Of a stretch of DNA of 64,000 nt, positions 1-11,575 are shown piece by piece. How positions within the stretch are numbered: position 1 is the first letter of the stretch; the number at the start of each line of letters is the position of its first letter. The position numbers were made by a program, and so were the translations under genes. The notes below the pieces were generated by a model, which was not told where the DNA came from, made no database searches, and worked only from the letters and a program-made list of their open reading frames with translations. The DNA comes from Cordia subcordata. Taxonomy: Eukaryota > Streptophyta > Magnoliopsida > Boraginales > Cordiaceae. The DNA lies in contig JAPTOF010000017.1 of NCBI GenBank assembly GCA_028554755.1, forward strand, positions 1,488,001 through 1,552,000, read 5' to 3'.

Positions 1-425
1 TTCTTTAAACACTCTAAGATAAATTTATTCACCATAAACAAATAATAAAATAGAAATCACATATATCAAATATTAAGCAATAGTATTTACATATTTCGAT
101 GTTATCGAATTAAATGAAAAATTAGTTAAGTGATTTCTCAAAGTTTCATTTATTTTTAAACACAAATGTAAGAGATAAAATGAATTTAAAATATTTTTAA
201 ATTGATTATTATTTGGCGTTACACTTATTTACTACTATGTTTTACATGTAAAAAAAACCTTATCATTATTTTGAAACACAAATATAAGATGCTAAATTAA
301 TGTTAATTTATAAATAACATGATTTTATCTATCGATGAATCATCATAATTTGTAATAAATTCCACTATTTTGCATGCGATTACATAGACCAAAGTGATTA
401 AATGATTCATTTTATAAATTATTTG
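1..425. other. AT-rich sequence without recognisable gene
   Basis: Very AT-rich DNA with many short A and T runs and no sustained reading frame on either strand. I see no tRNA, terminal repeat or coding similarity. It may be flanking DNA of the Athila-type element that follows, but no boundary can be fixed. Confidence 0.5.
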
Positions 426-429
426 ATCC

Positions 430-2110
430 AGTCTTGTTCAAGAGAAGAAAAGATTTTCTAGAGGCCTACAAGAGCAGTTTACAGGAGATTCTAGGCAGTT
501 GAAGTTGAAGATGGGTCATAATTTGAGGGCTGATTTAATGGAGAAGTATTAGGCTCAAATATAAGGATCAAGGAACAATTTCTCATGTTAAACAAAGAAC
601 TTTGGCCTTTCTTGCAGCTAGGGGAATGAATAGGGCAAGTGACTTTAGTGTCAATTTTTGGATAGTTTTTCTTGTCAGACCAGTTTTGGTATTTTGCTCA
701 TGACTCCAGCTCTAGAGGTCAAAATCAAGTGATTCTTGATCCATTGGACTCCTAAGAGGCAGAGCTACAATTCTTATGAAGACTACCTTTCCAAATTCAA
801 GAGGGATCAAGGTGCAAAATCAGTCGCAACATGTTTGAAAAATCCCCATCACCCGCTGGACATATTTTGGTATTTTGGCGTAACTCGGGCTACAGAGGTC
901 CAAATAAGGTGCTTCTTGAGGTTATGGAAACTTAATTCATAAAGCTACAACTTTCCTATTTTGAGCTCAGCCCAGATCTGCCTTTAAGATGGTAAAAAAT
1001 GTTGGTCAAAGGAGAGCATAAAAACTGGTATTGATTTCCTATTCCAGGTGGGATTTGAAAAGGAATTTAATACCATTATAAATACCCACAATACACAACA
1101 AAAAAAGGAGGACTTTAACCTGAGAATTTGCAGAAGATTAAATTGAAGAAAAAGTTGGGGAGCAGCTCTTAAAGAGAATTGGAGAGAAAGAACTTCATCA
1201 ACTTATTTGTTTAGGAATAATACGATGAGTTCTTCCATTCTCAATTTCTTTTCAGTTTTTGCTCTGAACTTAATTATGAGCTAAACCCCCATGATTTAGG
1301 GTGGTAGTTAGTGATTATTTTTATTCATGTTTTGGATTCTCTTGGGATTTATTTGATTATTCATATTTGTACTTTATTGCTATTAAATTCTTAGTTAATC
1401 ATTATTATGGTTGTAGCTAATTTCTATTAGTCAAGAATTTATACTTTTTGCCATATAGGAATCTTGTAAGTTCTTGTGGGTACGAATATAGATCAAGTAA
1501 CAGAACTAGATTTAATTAGTTGTTTCAAGATTAAGATAAGTTATGCCACTGAGATAGCCTATGCCTTTGTAGTCTCAATTAATTTTCTAGAATTTGCGAG
1601 ACTAATTAATTAAAGAAAAGTGAGAGATAATTTCTGCCATTGAGATATATTATGCCTCAATAGCTTTAGTTAATTAATCTAGGTGAACTAGAGCTTGTAG
1701 CCTGACCTCTTGTGCTTAATTGGAAATCCTGAAGTTGACGAACATGAATAGGATAATTTTCTGGCTACCACCCTGAATCGCAAGTTCCACAAATCTAATT
1801 CTCGCAATTTTTGTGGTTGAGTTCGTTATTTTCTTTTAATTATTTTATTTTATTAATTTTCTCGTTGGTTTAGTTTAATTTAAAAATTGTCTCTCTCGTA
1901 GTGTTTAGTTTAGTTATTTTAAATTCTTTGTTTTTAGTTTTAGGTTTTTTAGTTATTTTTTTTCCTCTTTTCAATTCCTAACAGCAATTCCAATTCTTCG
2001 TGGTTCGACCCTCTAGTCGCGTTAGCGTGATAAAGAGGAAAATTTTTATATTTTGTAGTTGACTATTTCAATTGATTTTATTTGGCCATACAACAACGTG
2101 GTCAAATTTT
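430..2110 (+). repeat. Athila-type LTR and upstream remnant
   Basis: This stretch lies directly upstream of a tRNA-Asp primer-binding site and an Athila-type gag, so it should contain the 5' LTR of that element. It includes internal near-repeats: a motif 'ttttggtattttg' followed by 'tacagaggtc' or 'tctagaggtc' occurs near 687-720 and again near 867-901, suggesting a short internal duplication. The last 300 bases are T-rich, as is usual in the U5/leader of these elements. I could not find a matching second LTR or a clear TG start, so the left boundary is open. The 68-residue open frame near 736-942 has no recognisable domain. Confidence 0.5.
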
Positions 2111-2128
2111 TCGCGCCGTTGCCGGGGA
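2111..2128 (+). other. Primer-binding site, tRNA-Asp type
   Basis: The 18 bases tcgcgccgttgccgggga match the complement of the 3' end of plant tRNA-Asp (TGGCGCCGTTGCCGGGGA) except for one base (C for G at the second position). This primer site is diagnostic for Athila-like Ty3/gypsy elements. It fixes the LTR end just upstream and the direction of reverse transcription. Confidence 0.85.
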
Positions 2129-2375
2129 GTTGGCGTCTAGTTGTTAGGAATTTTTTGTTTTCAATTTTTGCATTTTTTAGTTTTTCTCATCTTATTCAAA
2201 AAAAATTTTCAAAAAAGTTATTAGTGATTTTTAGTTTATTTTCAAAAATTAATTTATTTTATTTTTTTTGGGTGTACTCTAGTTGCTAGTTAGTTTTTTG
2301 TATTATTATTATTGTTTTTATTCTTGTCATTTTTTAGTTTTTGTTTTGGTCTAATTTGTTAGTTGTGAACTTAAG

Positions 2376-2966
2376 ATGGCTTACTTGTATTGTTTGCACA
2401 TGGCTAATAATCAACCCCGAGCTATTAGGGACTTCTTTATTCCTGGGGATTACGATGTACCACCTGGCATTGCACCACCGGATGTTGGAGATGCCACTTT
2501 TGAAATTAAGCCCTACTTTTTGCTGATGCTTCCCATATTTTACTGCCTTAATAATAAAAATCCCAACCACCATCTAAATGAATTTCTTGAGGTATGTTCA
2601 ACTTTGAGAGTTAAGGGAATTGATCATGATGCACTTAAACTTAGGATTTTCCCTTTTTCTTTGAAAGATAAAGCAAAATATTGGCTTCATTCACTCCGAG
2701 CAGGAGAAATTACCATATGGGCTGAATTGAAAAGTAAATTCTTAAAAAGGTATTTTCCTGTGGCTAAGACTGCCTCAATTAGGAAAGCCATCACAAATTT
2801 TAGCCAACAAGATAATGAAGCATTACATGAGAGTTGGGAGAGATTTAATGACTTACTGCATAGTTGCCCGCATCATGATGTACCCAAATGGAAATTAGTT
2901 GAGGCTTTCTGGGTGTCGATTGATGATCTGTTTATTGCTTTGTGCTTATTGCAGCAAGGAGAGTAA
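2376..2966 (+). pseudogene. Athila-type gag fragment (Retrotrans_gag)
   Basis: A 196-residue open frame begins about 250 bases after the tRNA-Asp primer site. It shows the Athila gag core: an N-terminal NNQPRAIRDFFIPG-like start, then PFSLKDKAKYWLHSL at about residues 92-106, then FLKRYFPVAKTASIRKAI and NFSQQDNEALHESWERF, ending in the CPHH motif. This is the capsid part of a Ty3/gypsy polyprotein. The frame stops at 2966, far short of a full gag-pol of several thousand residues, and sequence of a copia element follows. The copy is therefore a truncated relic. No protease, RT or integrase of this element is present to the right. Confidence 0.85.
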
Positions 2967-3210
2967 GCTGCTAAAATTTTGTGACGATCGAATGGTCAAA
3001 TTTTGAGATACAAGTAGGTCAAGTTTTGTGAGTTTGTGGTCAAAAAGTCAAATAGAAGGTTTGACCAGCATTGACCGAAGGGCTGCAGGGGTTTGACCAT
3101 GTTGATCAAGGCTCTTCTCACCCTTTTCCAACGTCTTGAATCTGTTTTTGGGGTCAGTTTTGCCAAATTCTTGCTAAATTGTTGAGTTTTAGCGAATTTG
3201 TGCATAAGAG

Positions 3211-4560
3211 CTATGATGAAGACCGGTAAGAAGTTTGAAATTCCAATGTTTGATGGGAACATGAACTTCAACTTTTGGAGGAATACTATCGAGGACCTTT
3301 TGGTGTAGTAAGGCCTTGATGAAGTGCTAGAAGAGGTGAAACCGAAAGAAGTCAACATAAGAAGTGGAAGTCCCAACAACGAAGAGCCGTAAGTACAATT
3401 CGGTTCGTATTCTGCAAATTAAATGTCATGTGATTGATGAGACAAAGGTGAGCGGTGTGTTCGACAAGTTAGAAAATATTTCTGAGTCAAAGTCGATCAC
3501 CAACCAATTGTGTCTGAGGATGAAGCTCTACTCGTTCAAGATGGAAGAGGAAACCATCATCCAGGATTACATCAACAAATTCAACGAGTTAGTGGTCAAG
3601 CTCATAAGTGTTGAGGAGCCTGATAAAAGAATTACGGATGAAGAACAAGCGCTCGTACTGCTATCTTCCTTGTCGAAGTTGTACAAGCCGTTCGTACAAT
3701 CAATCCTCGGTGGGAAAAAGACTCTCGAGTTGAATGAAGTGACTGCGCTTTTGAAAAAGAACGAGAGGATGTTGGGAAAAAGTAGTGTGAATAGTGGAGA
3801 TCAAGCATTAACTGTTGAAGGTTTGAATCAAGGGAGGAGTTCTAAAAAAGGGAATTCTCGCAAAGGTAGATCGAGATCAAAAAGCTGAACTCGGAATGGA
3901 AAAGACGATCGATAGTACTACTACTACAGAAAAAAGGGTCATATCCAACCAAGATATCCTAGATTGAGAAAGGACATGAAGAGCCTTAGACAGTGGAGAG
4001 GAGAAGGATTATGGCGAGGACTCTGCGAACCTTGTTGAGGGTGATGATAGCGATGGTAGTGAGACTGTTTTGATGGCATTAAGTGGGGACTCTAATGAAG
4101 GCTCGAAAAGGAAGAAGACTGACTGGATATTGGATTCAGTAAGAATGTTTCACGTTTGCAATGATAGAGCTAGTTTCGACACTTTGCTTTTGGGGAAGAA
4201 GCTTGGATACATCACTATTGAGAACAACCAGAAGATAAAGGTTACTGGTGTTAGAAGAGTTCGCTTGAGGCTTAACAATGGGAGTATCAAGACCATCTCC
4301 AATGTAAGGTATGTGACATCTTGTGTGTCCAACATAATTTCGCTGGGTAAGTTGGCATCAAGAGGGTACAAGTACATTGGTGAAGGAGATTGCTGCCAAA
4401 TGTATCGTGGAGAGAAGCTAGTTCTTGAAAGGAGAAAGAACAAGAAGCACATGTGCTACTTGGAGGGATGTACCGCGGTGAGAGACGAACGCAACAAGTG
4501 TGAAGAAGCTCAAGTGAAGGCTGAGAAGAAGAGTAGAGTGACATTCTCGCCTACTATAGA
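3211..4560 (+). pseudogene. Ty1/copia gag to GAG-pre-integrase remnant, internally deleted
   Basis: The copia gag begins near 3211 with KKFEIPMFDGNMNFNFW and has a stop at about 3307. It continues as an open frame at 3364-3888 with the UBN2/gag-polypeptide signature (MKLYSFKMEEETIIQDYI, FNELV, ALVLLSSL). A zinc-knuckle-like stretch near 3915-3965 has lost its cysteines. At 4070-4540 follow a protease-like WILDSV (catalytic DSG changed to DSV) and a GAG-pre-integrase domain (NIISLGKLASRGYKY). The integrase catalytic core, reverse transcriptase and RNase H are absent: the 3' LTR follows directly. The element could only have moved in trans, or it has suffered a large internal deletion. Confidence 0.8.
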
Positions 4561-4580
4561 GATTCTTGGCACTTCTCACC

Positions 4581-4590
4581 AAGGGAGGAA
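4581..4590 (+). other. Polypurine tract of copia element
   Basis: The run aagggaggaa is purine-only and sits two bases before the inferred start of the 3' LTR. That is where plus-strand DNA priming occurs in LTR retrotransposons. Its position, right after a gag-derived region rather than after RNase H, supports the view that this copy lost its pol gene. Confidence 0.6.
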
Positions 4591-4592
4591 TT

Positions 4593-5027
4593 TATTGGGC
4601 TATGGCTCAAGTACTAATCCCAAACCCATATTAAAAATAGGAAAGAGTCTTAATGGGAGTCAAAATTTCAGTTATGGTAAGAGTCTTAATTATGAAAGGA
4701 TTGATAGATTAGAAAACCCTTGTCTTGGAGGACAAAGAAGTCTCCTCTATAAATAGGACTCTTGCATTACTTGTAAGGTGTAGATCTTGCAATAGGTCTA
4801 GGTTGAGAGAGAGAGAGAGACATTGTAAGAACACCGTGAGAAAGGGTTTAGACTTTTCTATCCATGGAAAAAGTCACTTGGGTTGTAATACTCTTTTTTA
4901 TTAGTGGAGTTTTTCGTAGACGTAGGCAGAGGGCCGAACCATATTTAATTGTGCGTATTCTTTTCTCATTACTCCTATTTTAATTCCGCTGCGTGAGTGT
5001 GTGCTATGCATCCTAATTTCCTAGCAG
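4593..5027 (+). repeat. Copia-type 3' LTR
   Basis: Starts just after the polypurine tract with tattgggc, a one-base decay of the usual TGTTGGGC, and ends with cctagca. Inside are a TATA-like ctctataaatag at 4743-4755, a transcribed R/U5-like stretch with a (ga)n run near 4805-4820, and a T-rich end. About 435 bp. The matching 5' LTR was not found left of 3211, so the element lost its left end. The right end abuts the broken 3' end of a minus-strand chromovirus. Confidence 0.6.
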
Positions 5028-5055
5028 CCCACGTAGCCTCTTTCTCTGATCAACT

Positions 5056-8000
5056 TTTCCACTGGATCTTAACTTAGGGAATAACCCATCTCCTCAAGAT
5101 TTGTTCCTCGCGATCCATGATTTTCAAGGGTTCTTCATCGTAAGTCAAATATTTTCCCATATCCACCTCCTCGTGTCGTAACACATGGCTTAAATCTGGC
5201 ACATATTTCCTCAATTGTAAGACATGAAAGATGTCATGCACCCCTGCGAGTGATGATGGCAAGGCAAGTCTATATGCTACCTTTCCAACTTTTTTCAATA
5301 CCTTCAATTGTCCAATATAGCACGGATTTAGCTTCCCCCAACTTCCAAATCTCATGACCCACTACTTTGGTAACACTCTTACAAGCACGTGATCCCCTAT
5401 TTCAAATTTTTATTTCTTCGTCTTAGCATCATCCCAACTTTTTTGGCGATCTTGGAGTGCTTTGATCCTAGCCTAAATTATCCTTACCTTCTCTTTAGTC
5501 TCTTCAATTGGGGTCCTAAAGTCTTTTTCTTGCCCAATTCCTAATATAAAGGTGTACGACACTTCCTCCCATACAGTGCTTCAAGCAGAGACATGTCAAT
5601 GCTTGCTTGGTAACTATTGTTATAAGCAAATTCTACCGGAGTGAGGTATTTGTCCCAACCTTTCCCAAAATAAAAAACACAGGCTCGTAACATATCTTCC
5701 AACGTTTGAATTGTCCTTTCACTCTGTCTGTCTGTTTGGGGATGACAAGCTGAACTCATCATCTGCTCAGTCCCCATTACTTTCTAGAAATTTCTTCAAA
5801 AGTAAGAGGTAAATCTTGTATCCTTATCAGAAATAATTTCCTTCGGCACTCCATAGAGTTTCACTATTTCTACAATGTACATTTTTGCTAAGCTTTCTAT
5901 TGATGTTCCAAGCCAAAACAGTATAAAGTGAGCCGATTTGGTCAGTCTGTCAACAATTACCCATATAGCGTCATTCTTCTCACGTGTCCTAGGTAACCCC
6001 GTCACGAAATCTACAACTTTACATTCCCACTTCCATTCAGGAATGTCTAAAAGTTGCAATGGTCCTGATGGCTTCTGATGTTCCACCTTAATCCTTTGGC
6101 AAGTTAAACACTTGGTGAAATACTCTGCACTTTCTCTCTTCATGTTCCTCCACCAAAAGTAGTCCTGCAAATCCCAGCACATCTTGATTCCCTTAGGGTG
6201 AATAGCAAATTGCGATCCATGGGCTTATTTTAAAAGCTCTCTTTTAATCTAAAGGTCCTTACAAACACATAACCTTCCCTAAACCTCAAGGTGTCATCAT
6301 CATGAATTTGGAGGTAAGAATCCTTTCCACTATCTATTGCTTTTTGAATACTTTCCAAATACGGGTCTCGTTGTGGTGTTGCCTTAATTCTTTCCACTAA
6401 TGTGGGTTGCATGATAACATGTGCCAATGAAGACCCCTCAATTTTTTTTGAAAAACTTCAATCTTCATTCTATCAAATTCCTGAATCAACTCCTTTTGTG
6501 AGGTAATCAACACAGCCATCTTGCCATGTGATCTTCTACTAAGAACGTTAGCCACCTTGTTAGCCTTACCAGGATGGTATTGAATTTTCAGATCGTAATC
6601 TTTTATTAGCTTCAACCATCGCCGTTGCCTTAAGTTCAACTCTTTTTGTTTAAAAAGATACCTTAAACTTTGATAATCTGTGAAAATCTCACAAGTAATA
6701 CCATATAGATAATGTCTCCATATTTTTAAAGCAAAAACCATTACTGCCAATTCCAAATCATGTGTGGGATAATTTCGTTCATAACTTTTTAACGGCCTCG
6801 ATACATATGTGATGACCTTACTGTGTTGCATCAAAACACATCTCAACCCATTATGTGATGCATCACTACATATAACAAAATCATTCGTACCATTGGATAA
6901 TGTCAGTATAGGTGCCGATACTAAACGATGCTTTAATTCCTAAAAAGCCTTTTCACATTAACGAGTCCATGCAAACTTTACTCCCTTGCGCATAAGATAA
7001 GTCAATGAAGTGGCAATACGAGAAAAACTATCCACAAACTTACAATAGTAACCTGCCAAACCCAAGAAACTTCATACCTCCGTTAAAGAAGTAAGTGTAG
7101 GCCAACTAGTCACAGTCTTTTGCTGGTCCACAGACACACCTCCTTTGAAATTATATGCACTAAAACGGCCACCTCTGTTAGCCAAAACTTGCATTTTTTG
7201 AGTTTTGCATACAGTTCTTTCTCTCTCAAAAGTTGCAACACAATTCTCAAATAGGTCTCATGCTCCTTTCAACTTCTCTAGTATGCAAGTATATCATCAA
7301 TGAACACAATCACAAATTGATCTAAAAAGGGCTTAAACACTCGATTCATTAAGTGTATAAACACTATTGATGCATTGGTTAAACCAAATGACATCAACCA
7401 TGAATTCATAGTGACTATATCTCGTTTTGAATGTCATCTTTGGGATGTCTTCTGCCTTGATCCTTAATTCGTGATAGCCTGATCTTAGGTCTATTTTTTA
7501 GAACACCATGGCGCCTTGCAACTGATTGAACAGGTCATCAATCCTTGGAAGAGGATATTTGTTCATGATGGTTACCTTATTCAACTCTCGATAATCAATG
7601 CACAAACGCATACTTCCATCATTTTCCTTTACACAAAGTACAGGAGCACCCTATGGTGATACACTAGGGCGAATTTGCCCTTTTTGTAGCAACTCTTCAA
7701 ATTGTACCTTTAGCTCCTTTACCTCTACATGTGCTATCCAATATAAAGTCTTTGAAATAGGTGTCGTCCCAGGGGCCAAGTCGATCTCAAACTCAATTTC
7801 CCTATTTGGAGAAAGCCCTAGGATGTCTTCAGGAAATATGCTTGGAAACTCATATACCATAGAGATGTCTTCTAGCTTAGGCTTTTCTGATGATGGGGCC
7901 ACGATACATGCTAGATATGCAACATAACCTTTAGCTAACATTTTTTAAGGCTTACATGCAGACACCATCTTAGGCATTTGTTGAACCTTCCCAACAAACA

Positions 8001-9416
8001 CAAACTCATCTTTATTACAGATACGGACTATCACACGTTTCTTGAAATAGTCTATGTGCTGACGATAAGCAACCAACCAGTCCATCCCAAGAATCACGTC
8101 AAAATCCCTCATTTCTAATTCAATTAAATCCACGGGCAATTCATGGTTCTCAATTCGGACTATGCGTCTTTCATATACTACATTAGTTATTGCAGATGTT
8201 TCTACCGGAGTCTCAACACATAATTTAGAATCAAGTAATGCAGGTGTCATTCCAAGTAAAGTTGCAAAACATGGGGCCACAAAAGAGTAGTTTGAACCAG
8301 AATCAATATGGACATGGGCATATACTAAACCATTATAAAGAATACCTGACACAATATCCTTAGAAGCTTGAGCATCACCACGGGTAAGTGTGTAAAATGG
8401 GGTACGACTCTGTGACTACTTACTATCATCCTTTTGTCCTCTTTTCTTGGCATCATTTGCAAGCTTAGGGCAATGCTTGATAAGGTAGTCCCTTCCTCCA
8501 AAGCAAAAACAAGAACCAGTTGTTCAACGATATTACTCAACAAGATGACCACCTCCACATCTAGAACACTTAACCTTATTCTTCATTCCCTGATTGGTAG
8601 CTTGTTGTTCTTAGATGGCCTTTCTTTTGTCTGACTAGAACTATCCCATCCTTTCTCTTGTTGCTAAAAGAAGCTTTTTGCATCGAATTTAATTCCTATT
8701 CCACTAGAATAGTTGCCTCAATGACTTCCTTCATAGTATTATGTAGACAAGACAACATGTAGATGGATCTCAGCCTTTAACCCTCTCTCAAACTTTCTAG
8801 TTTTCTCGTACTCATTAGGAATTGTGTATGGAGCAAAATGGAACAGTTCCACAAATTTCTTCTTATACTGTGCTACAGTCATGTCCCCTTGTATCAAATT
8901 TGCAAACTCAGCTACCTTCATATTATGATAGGCTGATGGATAAAATTTAGTCTTAAACATCTCTCAAAACCCAGCCCAATCTGGTAGCTCTTCATTCAAT
9001 TCTTCATGTTTCATATTCCACCACTCCAATGTCGTATCCTATAGCAAATAAGTGCTAAACCAAACCTTTTGGTCCTCACTAAGTCTCAGAGTTCGAAACT
9101 TCCCCTCTATATTAGTCAACCACCTTCCTATCTCTTGGGGGTTTTATTCTCCTTGAAAGTGTAATGGTTTCATGTTAATGAACTTCTCCAGTGCAGCTTG
9201 CTCATCAAGCTCATTTCTAGGTTCATGACGAATCTTTTGGGCCAAACGCTAGTAAATGCCTTCAGCTATTCCATCGAGTTCTTCCTCACTGTCTTCTCCT
9301 TCTTTGGGAGTAAACAGTTGCCTAGCTAAGTCAGCTATCGGAATGGTCTCATCGTCTTCCACAGGTAGAGGCAGTTGACTTGTACCAGCAATACTCCTCT
9401 TCTTCTTAGGTGCCAT
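5056..9416 (-). pseudogene. Ty3/gypsy chromovirus (Tekay/Del-like) gag-pol pseudogene
   Basis: Reading leftward from an ATG at 9416, the classic order is visible. Gag covers about 9416-8739. A decayed zinc knuckle (CFCFGG...KHC) lies near 8510. The protease has its active-site DSGSN and GMDWL motif within 8352-7945. Reverse transcriptase starts about 7941 and keeps [20 protein letters not shown] near 7300, and [11 protein letters not shown]. RNase H lies in 6846-6500. Integrase lies in 6182-5541 with WKWECKVVDFVTGLP, SDKDTRF and QSERTIQTLEDMLRACV. The chromodomain-side tail is at 5355-5074. Many stops and frameshifts break the frame, so it is not expressed as one protein. The 3' end is cut at about 5050, before the 3' LTR. 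Confidence 0.9.
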
Positions 9417-9536
9417 TAGTTCCCCTATACAACCACCAAATAATCAAAATCAAACAATTATAGGAATAATGCTTAACAAAATTTTTAGGCAAAATAGGGA
9501 GCTACCAAACCTAATCCTAAGTCCCTTACCAATCAT

Positions 9537-9554
9537 AACCTGGCTCTGATACCA
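9537..9554 (-). other. Primer-binding site, tRNA-iMet type
   Basis: On the minus strand the bases read TGGTATCAGAGCCAGGTT, the complement of the initiator tRNA-Met 3' end used by Tekay/Del chromoviruses and many copia elements. It lies about 120 bases upstream of the gag ATG at 9416, which fits the usual leader. It marks the right end of the internal region and the edge of the 5' LTR at about 9559. Confidence 0.85.
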
Positions 9555-9558
9555 AAAC

Positions 9559-10650
9559 TATCATGCCTCAAGGACCATGAACCTTTATAGGGCATATCGT
9601 GCCGTACTCTAGAAAGGAACAACCTTCCCAAATGTGCAAAGCTCTAAGTTTCAACATAAAAAAGTGAAGAATCAAAACAGCTGACAATCATCAAGATGTA
9701 ATATCATACTTCCAAACAAGAAAACAGGAGATTTCAATCTACTAATAAGTCTCAAGTTTTATTCTAAAAAAAACCGAAGCAACTACAATAATTTATTCTA
9801 AAGCAAATAAAGCAAAAGTTGTTTGACATTGCTCAATCAAGAGGCCTTATTAATAATCTACTCTAAAAGTTCAACTAGCCGTGTCCCAAGTCTACTCCTT
9901 TTTCTTTGCAACACAGCAAGAAAAAAAAATTCACAAAGACACACAGAAACACATGAGAAATAATCTCAGTAAGAGGATCCTTACAACAATAAAATGATAA
10001 TCCGTAAGACAAACTAAAGTCAATTAGCACCAAAACTTAGTCACCAATAATTACCAAATAGCACAAATTCGCGATAACAAAACCACATAAATAACGACCC
10101 ACAACTTCTCTACGAATAATGTGGAAATTAATGAATCAAAGTCAAAAGTCACACATTCAATAAGATGGTTGTGGCTACAGACGAGTAGCACCATTCTGAC
10201 GTGATGTGGTTTGATAAGCTCAAAACTACCAAAATCCTGAAAGGAATTCCAAATTTTATGATAGTGCACTATCCCGATGTTATTAGTGTTTAACCCCCAC
10301 CAATAAGGTCCTAAGTTCGCAGCCATTCGGACATATTCTAAACTTCACAAATTTCAAAATATACTGAAAATCATAGGTCACGCAATATTAATCTTACTTG
10401 CTAGAACTACTACAAGATTTAGTTTAATGAAATTATAAGAAGAACATCGTTTTAAAATCCTATTATGAAACTCTAATTATGAAGAGAAAGTACAAAAGAA
10501 AAGATCACAAAACAAAGTCACTGTTCATGTCACTGTTCATGACCAATGACGCGTCACTGTTCATGAATAGTGCTTTGGGTTGGTTTGGGTTGATTTGCTC
10601 TGTGATTGAGACAGGAATAACCTCGTCGCCTTAGGTAGTTAAAAGGAATT
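9559..10650 (-). repeat. 5' LTR of the minus-strand chromovirus
   Basis: Begins next to the primer site with tatcatgcctc, a decayed version of the inverted LTR end (TGTCAcGCC...) that is well preserved in the related LTR at 11576. It contains the aatctcagtaagagg motif near 9962-9976 and the gtcactgttcatga repeats near 10520-10570, both common in this LTR type. The far (U3) boundary is not resolved; 10650 is an estimate. The open frame at 10051-10326 on the minus strand shows no known domain. Confidence 0.55.
10519..10572. repeat. Short tandem repeat gtcactgttcatga in LTR U3
   Basis: The unit tcactgttcatg occurs twice back to back and a third time after a 16-base interruption, and is followed by the related aatagtgc. 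In an LTR U3 such repeats can act as enhancer-like elements; that role is an inference here. Confidence 0.6.
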
Positions 10651-11575
10651 CGTTCTTCACCAACCCAAATTAATAATCTAGCATAGGAATATAGCTAAAG
10701 GTTTAAGGAAGATTAGGTCTATTTGTATCTGGGAAGAACATTTATAAATATTAGAATTTCGAATTAGCAGCAAAGATTAAATTGGGTAAATACAAGAGTT
10801 GCCAGACAATAAATTAATTAGTTAAGAGAAGTTGTAATCCTAGGTCTTTAATTGCTAGAAAACTTTGTTTTTGCCCTTATATACTTTGTTTATTTACTTT
10901 TAACTCCTTTAGTGCAAAATTTGCATATTCTTGATTGTTTAAAATAAGTAGAGTAAATAAGTTGATAGTTAGTAGATTCAGAAATTGGTCGTCATGGGAA
11001 CAATCTCTTATTCACTCTATATTACTTGTATGTGAGCACGTGCACTTGTGTGTTGTCACTGAATCCGTCAACTAATACATGTTTACTCATTAAGGCATAA
11101 TATCAAACAGTTGAAAGACACTCAACATTAAACCATGAACAATCAAAACAAAACATGTATTGAAATCATCAATAATCCTAAAACAAGTTTTACAGTCCTT
11201 AACCCATAGTACAATTAGCAATCAACCCTATATATGTCTAAGCAATTATCATAAATACAAGAAGAAAGAGAAAAATAGAAAACTCCCCTCTATTCTTGCT
11301 TTATTCTCTACAAATCTCTTGCAAAAGCCTTCTAGATCCTTATTTAGTTTTTCAATCTAAGCTTGCCTATGGTGGAAATTGATGTGGGTAAGTGTGTGAG
11401 GGGTGTAAGAGTGATGGAGTGTACTAAGGTTTAAGGGCTGTGAAAGAGTGTTAAGAGATTCCCTTTAAAATGGCAGGAAAATGACTATTTGTTGTTTGCT
11501 CCAACAGCACTGCCAATCGACCGATTCAATTTCTTTGCTCTTTGATCTTACCAATCAACCTAGCCGGTAGACTGT
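10651..11575 (-). repeat. Dispersed repeat, LTR-like, related to 45.2-45.6 kb
   Basis: No gene found. The part from about 11340 to 11570, read on the minus strand, resembles the plus strand at about 45290-45560. Shared features are a cgaccgatt/tggtcgattg block, an aagggaat block, a ccttagtacac/ccctagtatacaccc block and an aagcttagattg/aagcttggattgg block. This indicates two copies of one dispersed repeat. The TATA-like box and transcribed-looking leader in the other copy suggest an LTR. Confidence 0.4.

Noticed and set aside
2334..2573. Minus-strand 79-residue frame
   Set aside because: Antisense of the Athila gag start; no domain.
4150..4544. Minus-strand frames over the copia remnant
   Set aside because: They are shadows of the plus-strand GAG-pre-integrase frame and show no domain.
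7598..7927. Plus-strand 109-residue frame
   Set aside because: Antisense shadow of the chromovirus reverse transcriptase region.
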